Notes under the pieces: generated by a model
The model's database searches: none
What the model saw: the letters and a program-made list of their open reading frames with translations, nothing else
What the model was told of the DNA's origin: nothing
Program-made: the position numbers and the translations under genes
Assembly: GCA_963942565.1 (NCBI GenBank)
Contig: OZ012689.1
Location: 25,371,936 to 25,435,935, forward strand
Length of the DNA stretch: 64,000 nt
Direction: 5' to 3'
From: Maea johnstoni
Taxonomy: Eukaryota > Annelida > Polychaeta > Spionida > Magelonidae
Part shown: one piece after another, positions 12,036 through 24,000 of the stretch
Position numbering within the stretch: the stretch's first letter is position 1
Layout: each line of letters begins with the position of its first letter

Positions 12036-15000
12036 CTACAACACAAAAACAACATGAAAATAGATCAAATAACAATCTACGCAATAACCCCAATAATTAC
12101 ACAGAGATTACTGCAAGAACAGAAAAATTAGAAAATATAACATGATTTACTGAGTAAACCAAAAGTTACTATACAACAGAAACAGATAAAAGTATGACAG
12201 AAAATTAACAGAGTTACTCAAATCATTACATATGGAATTACTTTGTTATTCTTGATTAGAAATTGACTTCTTATATTGGAATGATTACAAGGACCTGCAT
12301 TCAAGAACTGGTTTGATGAAGCATTTAGGAAAGAAAGCTTAGGCATCCACACATCTTTGCCACATCAAGAAACAACAGCCATGAGTTATATCCAAATGGA
12401 GAGGTCTTCTTCATGTCTTACTTTGATGAACAAAGGCGTTTCAAAACTGTGTGAAAAGAGGGGCTATTCTTTAAGTCATATGAACCAGATGTTAAAAGCT
12501 AAACAAGGGATGTATTGTCAGAAAGAAAAAATCAGGTACATTGCCTGTGTTGCTAAGGTGCGTTGCTAGGTGGTATTTTATAATCCTTGTACATGGTATG
12601 CAATGGTATAAGGAATTGTGAGTCAATTTGGAGTAGTCATCATTATAATTCACAAAGTAGCACTTTTTATCATGCCTTTTCAGCAAACTTTGAGGTTTCT
12701 ATTTTATTTAGCTCTATTACTAAAAAATGAATACTCCATCTTTTAAACATATTATTGATTGACACAATATTTTTGACTAATTTACAGACACAAGATTTTG
12801 TGGTCAATAAACAAACACCACTATGCAATACAATTATCACTTTAAACAAATTGAAAATAAATCTATTCTGGGTCATCAAAAAAACAAACTTTGAAGACAC
12901 TAACTGGTCCCAACCTCAATATGTGGACCCCTGAAACGAGCAATTTTGTCAGGCAATTTTGAGAATGTTTCAAAAAATAATAATATTATAAAGCTATTTG
13001 AGGGATATCAAAAAGATTGTGCAGGACTTATGTACAATTTCTTTTTGACGCATTTGGTGTTTTTGAGGTGACTCAGTTAGGTGACTCCAGAGCCTTCATA
13101 TCTACTATCACAAAATTGCTTATTTTTCAAAGAAAATCCTGTTTTCGTGAAAAGAATGTATTTAATGTGAGTTTCGCAAATCATATCATAGGATGCGTAT
13201 GTTAAAGTCATTCGATTATGAGACAAAGTGTAACCCATTTAATGCTGAGGCTACTTTTGTCAAAAGAACAAGGACACAAACATTATTGAAAACCATCTAA
13301 AACCCTATCATGTTGGTATCCATTGGATAGCTCTCGCTGAGTACTCTCAAATGAGTACCCATATGCCAGGGTTTCATTCAGTTTACAGGTTTTTTTTGCA
13401 TCATTTTGTATTGGCCAAATTAGCCACCAGCAGCATAGGTGTTAATGTCAAATTGTCCGGTTTCAGATCTTACCTTTCCTCCATATCCTTTGATTTGAGC
13501 ATGACGTTGACCTCCTCAGCTGTGGGGGGTCCCTGCAGACTCTGACCGTTCAGCATCTCCTTCTCCAGCTCAGGGATAGACTGAAACAGCACAACCACAA
13601 TCAATGGGGGAAACCTACTTAGGCCTAAAAAAAAAATGTTTGTTTCCTGTAACCCTACCCTAACAAGTTTTTATTCAAAAAAATCCCTAACCTTAAGTTT
13701 TTTCTGCCCTCCCAACTCCCAATCAACGTAAAACATGCATAAAACACACATTTTTGACCCAAAAAATAATGCACGACCTACCTACCCTATTTTTTTTCGT
13801 ACCGTTACAGGAAATAAACAATTTCTTTTCTTAGGCCTTAGACAGACATTGCTTGACAATACCCAGGAGTAGTATCTTTGGCAAATATTTCCTTTTAGTG
13901 TAGGCATCTTTATACAAATGTTCCTGGCGTGTCACAAACACACCGCACTATAAGGAAATATTCACTTCTAGTCAAATCAAAAATGCCCCAGACTAAAAGG
14001 AAATAATTACTTAAGTATCTAAAACATGAAAATGGAGTTAATTAATCCAGTGAATATTAATGATTTTATGAATTAGTGATGTCACTTCACTTAGTGTCAG
14101 CTCCAATACAAAAACATGAGTTGATGTTTCAATATTTTTTACCAGAAGAGGGTACACTTTCTTATGGTGTATAGGTTCAAGAAGACATATTACTTTCTCA
14201 GTTCAAATGGAACTTAAATGAGTCAATGCTAAAGGAAATTGCACCTGGTTAATGCCAAAAATGATAAAAGTCCTCTAGGGTCTCTACCCTCCCTCAGGGT
14301 CTTAGCCAGGATTTCAAAAATGCCTGTCCAAAACAGCAATTCCAAAATTTCTACCCGTCCAGATTTAGCTAAACATTTACTTCAAATCCTTATACTAGCT
14401 ACATTTGATAACTTATTGTGTCAAAAAAGGCAATTTACACTTCAGCTATGTCCTAGAAGCTGGTCTGTTAGTAAAATATTTGGTTATTTCCCCTTAAAAG
14501 TCAAAATTGAAAATTCTTCATATAAATTTTTGCCTGTCCAAAAGGAGGTTTTAAAGAAACTGCCTGTTCAAAAGACAGGCAGGACGTCTAAGTCCCTGCC
14601 CTCCCCCCTCTCAACATCACTCAAGTATCCTGTCCATCACAGCAACCTCTTTCAATAGATATCTTCCAATAATTCACACAGTTTCACTATTTGTTTGAAT
14701 TAGTGTGACCCCAAAGTCACATCACACACATTCTTACAATAGAACTTTTTGTACTGGCTTGACATAAATAAAGTGAGACATCCAACAACTCTATGACCAC
14801 TTCCCTCTTACTCTCCCTTAAGGAAGTGGCATTAAACCCAAATAGAAGTGGTATCTGATTATATTCTGTTGTGGTCCATAAACCCATTCATGTCTATACC
14901 ATTCCAATAGGGTCTGAAGGATATTTGAGGGATATCTTACCAGCAAAAGCAAACTCACAAAAATATTTGAAGAAGAGATGTTAAATCAGAACCCTAATCA

Positions 15001-18000
15001 ATACCCTCCTTCAAATATATATCAATTTAAGCTATTAGTTTAGAAAAGTATGTAATCTCCATATAACCCTCTTAATGGGGCACTCTAGACATGGGTGGTT
15101 TTAGAGGAATGTGTGGGAGCACACAATTATGCATGGGTATAGACAGGATGCAAAGTCGCATAACAGGGTAGAGGGAAAGAGGCCGCAATACATGGGTAAA
15201 ATCTCTCATTCCTTTATACCGCCACATGCAGTATTCAACATGGATCCAGGGGCATCCACTAAGGGCCAAGGGGTTACTGGTGAGATTTCTCAAAGGATCT
15301 CAACCCTGCACAAGGTCTGACGTCTCACTTCTGCTTTAGATCATAGTCATAAAACTCATAATATAGCAGAAGTTGAAAAAATCAATTCCATTGCATTCAC
15401 ACAGATCCATTTCCATGAATTACTAATCTATCTAATATATTGAATAATTGTTTTCCGAAATATGCCATTATTTTCATAATTGGTAATACTAGATACAGTT
15501 CCAGCCTGATTAACAAAAAAAGCTAAAGAAAATAAATGAATAAATAAATAGAATAATCAAAGAAATTTAAAAAAAATTGAAGTGGCTGAATCAGCACCCA
15601 TGTTTTAAATGTCAATGTGACCAATGGCAAATGATCTAGGGGTGCCTCACCACAAATCTACCCTATGACAGATAAGATTAATATTGTACTCAAAAATTTT
15701 CTATCATATAAAGAGATTTGGTTAAGATATAAATGCTTGATCTCAGTTTTTCATCATGTCCAGTTATTCAATTTTTTTCTACTACTTTATTTCAATTTTT
15801 TGTTGGCCATGATTCCGCTTTATAACTAAACCTCTTATTTCAGATCCCAAATGGCTCATCCAAGCCTCCAAAACCAAGGAAAGCGCAAGTGGGTTAATAA
15901 GAATCGCAAAAAAGTAGTAATAAGGTGCAAACAAAATAAACAATAAACTCAACACAATTCAAGTCATTATGATTCATTCAGAAACAAAAAATAACTTTAT
16001 AACTTTAACTTGCATGCCATTCATGTTTCATTAATACTTTGTTTGAATTTTGCCATTTTACCACATAAATATCATTAATGCAATGCCCTGCAACTATGAG
16101 TCATATATATGTTCTTTGAAGTTATAGATTACAATCACCTTGCCATCTTGTGTTGAAAAGCGTTCTGTGCAGTTACCCATTACAAACACCTTGCAATCTT
16201 ATACACAGTGGTGCAAGTTTTATGTGCAGCCAGAAATTATTGCAAAGGAAACAAGTGAAAATAAATTGCTTACAATAACAACACAATATATTTTTTACAA
16301 TAAAATGTTGTAGTATAAAATATGCTCATTTCTGTTGCCTGTGTGTGAATGTAATTTATATGTACACAAAACCCACTGACCGAACCTGTGTGGACTTGAT
16401 GAATTATCAACTCATTTACGGTTGTCTGAATGTTAGATACTTTGAAAATATTATGTATATACAAATATGATATGGCAAAGCAATTTTTAAGAAAGAGTGT
16501 TGGATTGGTTCAGAAAAACTATTCCCCTTTACACACATCTGACAACCAAACATTTTGGGAATTTATATGTTATTCCAAGTTTATACGAATGTTTGTTTCC
16601 TGTAACCCTACACTAACAAGTTTTTATTCAAAAAAATCCCTACCCTAAAGTTTTTTCTGCCCTCCCAACTCCAAATCAACGTAAAACATGAATAAAACAC
16701 ACATTTTTGACCAAAAAAATAATGCTAAAAAAATGTTTTAACCGACCTACCTACCCTATATTTTTTTGGACTGTTACAGGAAACAAACAATTTTTTTTTT
16801 TTAGGCCTAAGTAGAAACACAAGATGAGATAGTCAATTGAAGACACCAAGTTATGAGTTATTTTGGGACAAACCGTTTTGACTTGTGTGTTACTTGCAAT
16901 CATGTTTAATACGTGTCTGAGTCAAACTACCCCCTTTTGTCATTCTGTAGTTCATAATGAAAATGATCTTGTCCATCTATACTTATTTCACTCTTCACTA
17001 TAACTGACAGCTAAGGTACACCACTGTACTGCCATCTAGGTATAGCTATCGGAACAAATTATGTCCATATCCTGATAATAATACCGTTATTTTGAGTAGT
17101 GCAGCACTTTGCAAATCATACTGGTTGGTTAAAATGAATGTCATGATATGGGGAGGATATAAGGCACTCACTTAGGATTTAGGATTTGGACATCCTCCAT
17201 TTAGGGCAAAACAGCCATCATGCAAGAAAATTAATCTCAAGGCGAAAATATATGCAAATACAGAATAAAAAAGAACAAAAACCAAAATAATTTGAACACA
17301 AGTTGGGTCTTGCAGATAATTTGAACACAAGATGGGTCTTGGAGATAATATGAACACAAGTTGGGTCTTGCAGATAATTTGATCACAAGTGGGGTCTAGC
17401 AGAGGACAACAACGTACTTTTCCAGTCTTGACAAAGGCTTCTGCTACGCGTCTATTTCTACCACTATAACAGGTGGTCACAAGGTCAGCGACACCACAGC
17501 TTTCAAAGAACGTGGGCATTTTCGAGTCTGAAAAACAAAGAAATGAAAAAACTTGCAGGCATGCAGGAAGACATTAAGAGAGCACCACAAGACGCGGTGA
17601 TGGGTCAAGCTTACGAGAAATGTTACTGTGGAGAGAAAGAGAAGGAAGATCAGTTTGCTGGTAGCAGGACTATGTAATAGACCAGAATACTGATTAAAAA
17701 GTTAAACATTTTTTGAATATAAGTATTTTAGTCCGAACCGAGAAAACCATCCTTCAAATTTTGAATATAGAAAGCACAAAATATCAATGAGGCATTCTTT
17801 GTTCATGAAAATAACAAACAATTAATCTTATATAAGTTGTACAGTAATGCTTTTCTTTTTGAGATATCCATAAAATATTAAGACCAAATGACCAATGTGA
17901 GTAAAACAGTTTCTTGACACTTAAAATCATATCTTGTCTGATATCTTATGACTATTGAAAGCAAATGAAGGGTGTTTTGCAAAAGAATTTCATTTTAAAG

Positions 18001-21000
18001 CTAGATTGATCAAAATAAGGTAGGGACGTGTATACAACAGATGCTAATTCATTAATAACCATCCTTTTGCTTCCAGAATAAGGATCTACTTTCTTTTTCC
18101 TCAATACATGCAAAGATCTACAAACTAAGCAGCAAAGCAAACACATGTCAATGGTGGCACATTATACAGTTACTTCAGCATAGTACCATACATGAATAAA
18201 AGGTGTCGCCTCAAGCACTGTTAGTGGAGCAGCGAGGAGTGAGCAGCAGTTTTAGCTTGCATAGAAACAATGTCAGAAAAAAGCTGAAGATATGCACAAG
18301 TTGGAATCGTGAAATGTTTAGGAACTGTGTTGGAATATGATCAAAGTGTCTTCCTTGACTTTGAAGCAAATTGGTTAATTTTATTGAACACTAAAGGGTT
18401 TTGATATCATAGCGTATCCCCTGCCTGATATTGTAACTTTATTTATAACAATATAGTAAAGGACCAAATTATCAACTCCTAAGCCTTGTGTGATAAATAC
18501 AAGCACCGTATTTCTCTTATCATTAAGCATTTTTTATGCACCTGACAGTGTTCATTATCCAGTAAAGCTTTACCAATAAAGCTGTTAATTAAGTAATTTC
18601 CCTGAGCCTTATTAAAGTATCATCTACTCAGTTTAGTTCCCCTGTGCCTCCCTCAGAATCACAGGTGAATGATGAACTTTTTATTTAAAAAAAAAATATT
18701 TGGACATGATAAAGACTTTGTTTTTTCTAGTTACCACAAACTGGTAATAATATAGAAGGTATTTATGCCTTTAAATGAGTTTGAAGTAGTGAAACAGAAT
18801 GTATTCATGATACAGTCATGCAGACAACAAGCATTCTCAGGGAAGGGGAGGACAAAACAGCAGAAAACAGTGAACTTCTTGAGGAACCAGAGATCAGGTG
18901 ATCAGATGTTCGACGACGTATCAGTTCTCCAGACTGAGATTCTTCGGCCATCAGACGTGAGCGCATCTTTTATGCAAATGAGGATTTCATCTGAAAATTT
19001 CTGCCTTGATCCCCTTAGAGGCACACCTTAGGGATGAATTAGGTATTGAAGGGAAAAGGTTTACAAGGGTCATGCCTTAAAAATACCTGGAAATGGACCT
19101 ATGCAACAGAACATTGGCATAACAGAGACATCCGGAGCATCCTAAAATGTAAGAGATTTTCCAACCCTAGGAACACCTCTGAAATAGGGATTTCTCAACT
19201 AGAGAGAGCTTCTGGTTTTAGGAACACCCAAAATGTAGGGTTTCTCTTGAGAGGGTACTGATTTAGAAACAATCATCAATGCAGGGTTTTTCCCACCCAT
19301 GAGAGGGTATTGTTTTGAAATCATCCCAAAATCTACTTTTCTCCAACACAAGAAAGATATCAATTCATAAACATCCGGAGAAAGAATGGCTTCCCCGCTT
19401 GCCAAGAGGGTAGTGTTTTGGGTTTGCATCCTGCCTGCCCTGCACAGACCAAGAGAGCAGGGTACTACCTTCTTAGTCTTCACATGGGCCTCAGCAATAA
19501 GCCTATTCCTGCCCGCCGTGCACGTGGCAAACAAGTCTGCCACTCCGCAGCTCTGGAAATACGCATCCCTACTGCAGCCTGCAACAGTCAACACTCAGTT
19601 AGTTCCTATAGCAACCATTGCCATGGAAATAGGCATCCCTATCGCAGCCTGCAACAGTCAACGCTTAGTTAGTTCCTATAGCAACCATTGCCATCTCCCG
19701 TGGAAACTCAAAAAGAAATGTGACTGTATTTTACAAAACATTGTAGATCTTTGTATGTATTGTTTTAGCTCATTGATGGAGGCTTTTCTTGATTGTCATT
19801 TCATGATTAATGCCATTCAAACTTGATCAAAAGCCGTTTACATACAAATTTACTATTGGCTAGTTTAACTATTGCAAAGAAGCTATTAAACATTTAAACT
19901 TGAACATTAAAAAAGACAAGCTTGATATTCAAATACAATTATTGAAAGTGATCAAATAATCATAAGCCAAAATACAAAGGAAATATATTGTATTCATATA
20001 CTATTAATGAAACTGAGATATCACATCTTGAATAAATACATTTCTCAGTCAAACAATGAATTATCAGGTTATTGAGACACCTGAAATGTACAGTAATTCA
20101 AGCATAACTAATATATCCATAAGTACAACATGCCAAAAACAAAAATGCCCATCTATTGTTGGCCAACACTGGCATAGAATAACTCCAATGTATTATAAGG
20201 CCTACATAATGAGGCAAAAAATCAAAGCACAACAATAATCTAAGCATAGCCATCATGACAAGAAAAGTACACAGCAAAAGCAATAACGGCATGCTGGGGT
20301 AAGACCAAAAACAACAGGGGGAATGTTACCTGAAACACAAAGTATACAGAAAAACCCCTAATACATATATATATATAGAAAAGATATATTTCTCCTTGTG
20401 AAATATGATCCCTCTAGATGATTTATTCTAACAAAGATAATACAATGACATTGTTTTGACATGCAATAAGGATCAAATCATACATAATATAGAGATTTAG
20501 ATAATTTAATAAAACAGGCGCCAGGCTAGGTATCGGCTATACAAAACCTCAGCATAAACCTGACCCACTAAGTTAACGATTGATGCCAATTTGAGAACAA
20601 AGCACATACTTGCATGTGGAATCTTTGACAGAATTATCAAAAAAGTATAGTTTAAGCATTTCAAAAATGAACTTTTCTTGGAAATATTTGTTGTAAACAA
20701 TGGTGGCAGTTCTTTCTTTTTCTTTTCGGAATTTCATAAATGTAGAGCTTGTAGACCATAGGATCAAAACACGAATACAATTGCATCAATACGTATGTAT
20801 ACTGAGCTTATACTAAACATCAAGATAGAATAAGAGTGAGAGAAGGATGGCGTGACTTACCAGGGTAGAACTCTTCACAGAACTTGACCATCTCCATGAG
20901 GCCGAGTCGAATCACAGCAGCCTTGGTGTTGTCTCCGTAGCCGAGACCGTCAATAAAGCCCGCTCCAACAGCAACAACATTCTACAATACAAGGCCGAGA

Positions 21001-24000
21001 CCGTCAATAAAGCCCACTCCTACGGCAACAACATTCTATAATTCAAAGCCAGCATGTGAACAGGGAGGTTCAACTATACAGCGAGTAAATACATATCAAT
21101 TTTCTGAGGTCTACCAGTGATGAAAAAGCTTAAAGAGTCAGTTCCAAGACCCTCAAGTGTTTAAGGAGCAATACAAATCAAAATGACTTCAGAGGATTGT
21201 TTGGTAAATTACCATTTTTTTAAATAAAACTTGTTGGTTACGTTTGACTGAAGACAAGAACAATCAAGGTTTCAAGTATAGAAACACTGCATTGTTTATG
21301 AACCCTGTGTTTAATGACTCACCTTTAAGGCTCCGCAGAGCTCTACAGTGTGTTCATCGTCCACCACTACTATTCTGAAGTAAGATGTTTGCATAAGGTT
21401 CTTGAGGGTGAGCCCCATCTCTCTGTTCTTACAGCCTACAAGTAGCACACAACAATAAACAAGCAGCCCTACTGTGATCTTCACTAGACCACTCAAGAGC
21501 TCAAAAAATCATCAAAGAAAATCATCACCATTAGACCCAAAATACCTTAACCAAAGTGACAAATAAATGAAATGAATAGTTTGAAAAAATGATATTTATT
21601 AATACATATTCAAATACATAACTAGTACTTTTAAAGTTTATAGTATACATATTCTCTCAATTGTCATAGAACAGCAAAAGATGTGACATGTTTTAGTCAT
21701 TTCTAGTCTATTTTTTCTCTAAGTAATGCATCTAATAGAAATCATAACTTGGACTCCAAGAGGAGTAAGTTGGTTCAACAGAGTTCATAAATACATACAA
21801 TCTTACATACAAAAATGCTTCTTTTCATAAAAGTATATATATATATTATTAATTTTGTGATCTACATGGTTTTGAAAGTTAATCTAATAAAAAAAAAACA
21901 ATGAGGTGAGTATACTGAGATCTGTTTCATGAACTGAAAGGAAACTGTGGGAATTCCAGCATCCTGATCCACACACAAGTATGCAGAAATTGGGGCTGGA
22001 CAATTAAATTCAAATGGGATAACAGATTCACACTTAGTCAGATATTAAGCACACTCCACTTATTTGTACCTCTCTCTATATTACCTATACTGCACCGATG
22101 CTTAAATATCTCTGAGGATGTGATATATTTTCATAGGGACTCTTCCAAGACAAACAGGGGGAAGGAAATGTGCACCTGTTTCTACTACAATGGGTATCCT
22201 TTTTTGATATGTGCCATTATAAATGGGTTTAAATGCCCCCTCCACACAAATACAATATTTGCCTATTAAAGCGGCTCTCACTTCTTACCTATGGTAGCCT
22301 TACAATAGTATTTGACAGCTAACTAGGGGGCCTATGGTGGCACCCTTAGGTACAGAATACCCCTCTACCCCCTATGTACAAAGTCCCCCTTTACTCACCT
22401 ATGGTGGCCTCACAATAGTTTTCCCTAGCTACCTCTTGGACTATGTTGGCACCCTTAGGTACAGAATACCCCTCTACCCCTATGTACCCAATCTGTCTTT
22501 ACTCACCTATGGTGGCCTCACAATAGTTTTCCCTGGCTACCTCTGGGGCTATGTTAGCACCCTTAGGTACAGAATACCCCTCTACCCCTATGTACCCAGT
22601 CTGTCTTTACTCACCTATGGTGGCCTCACAATAGTTTTCCCTGGCAACTTCTGGGGCTATGTTGGCACCCTAAGGTACAGAATACCCCTCTACTCCTATG
22701 TACCCAGCCTGTCTTTACTCACCTATGGTGGCCTCACAATAGTTTTCCCTGGCAACTTCTGGGGCTATGTTGGCACCCTTAGGTACAGAATACCCCTCTA
22801 CTCCTATGTACCCAGCCTGTCTTTACTCACCTATGGTGGCCTCACAATAGTTTTCCCTGGCAACTTCTGGGGCTATGTTGGCACCCTAAGGTACAGAATA
22901 CCCCTCTACTCCTATGTACCCAGCCTGTCTTTACTCACCTATGGTGGCCTCACAATAGTTTTCCCTGGCTACCTCTTGGGCTATGTTGGCACCCTTAGGT
23001 ACAGAATACCCGTCTACCCCCTATGTACCCAGTCTGTCTTTACTCACCTATGGTGGCCTCACAATAGTTTTCCCTGGCTACCTCTGGGGCTATGTTGGCA
23101 CCCCTAGGTACAGAATACCCCTCTACCCCCTATGTACCCACTCTGTCTTTACTCACCTATGGTGGCCTCACAATATTTTCCCTGGCTACCCCTGGTGCTA
23201 TGTTGGCACCCTGAGGTACAGAATACCCCTCTACCCCCTATGTACCAAGCCCCCCTTTACTCACCTATGGTGGCCTCACAATAGTTTTCCCTAGCTACCT
23301 CTTGGACTATGTTGGCACCCTGAGGTACAGAATACCCCTCTACCCCCTATGTACCAAGCCCCCCTTTACTCACCTATGGTGGCCTCACAATAGTTTTCCC
23401 TGGCTACCTCTGGGGCTATGTTGGCTCCCATGAGCACGGAGCACTCTATTTCCAGCATGCTGCGGATGAGGTTGGAGATGAGGTCCAGGCCCTTATCGCT
23501 GATATCCAGGCCCTGCCAAAACACAGGGGGCACACACATGCAAGCTCAGGCCAACCGTTAGTATAAACAACAACAACAACAACAAACAAACAACAAAAGC
23601 AATGAACAAATTAATACAAATACAGCCAAACCTGTCCCAGAGCCCATCTGTCCAAAAACATCACTCGTGTTATTTTCCAGAATCTATATACAGTGGCAGC
23701 ATTCAAGAACATCTCTGTACATAGAGCACTTCAAGCCGCCACCCATTAAACAAGCATGGGCCAACAACCTCTGTACACTGAGCACCTGTGTAGAGTAAGG
23801 GCTGTAATACAGCCTTGTGGGTGCGCGTGTGCTCGATGTACAAAGGTACTTCTGTACATCCTATTTCACCTCTTGCTAGCCCAACGGTTTTATGTGATCC
23901 TAAGTCCTTGTCCAGTTTCTGGCTGTGGGTAGCAGGTTTGGCTGTATTCTTAAACTGGTTAACACTCCCAGAAAATCACACTGCCATAATCCAGATGCAA

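Larger units (their letters stand above)
13581..17417 (-). other. GPD1 intron between exons 7b and 8
   Basis: Holds two family H elements, a family C element, a diverged family B start near 14877, and the 29-bp minisatellite. Confidence 0.85.

Noticed and set aside
14239-14658. 139-aa plus-strand ORF
   Set aside because: It lies within a repeat family C element also found at 34.9 and 38.7 kb, with no domain.
22334-23107. Plus-strand 257-aa frame with repeats of [12 protein letters not shown]
   Set aside because: It is antisense to the GPD1 exon 4b border array; the frame is open only because the unit is 108 bp.
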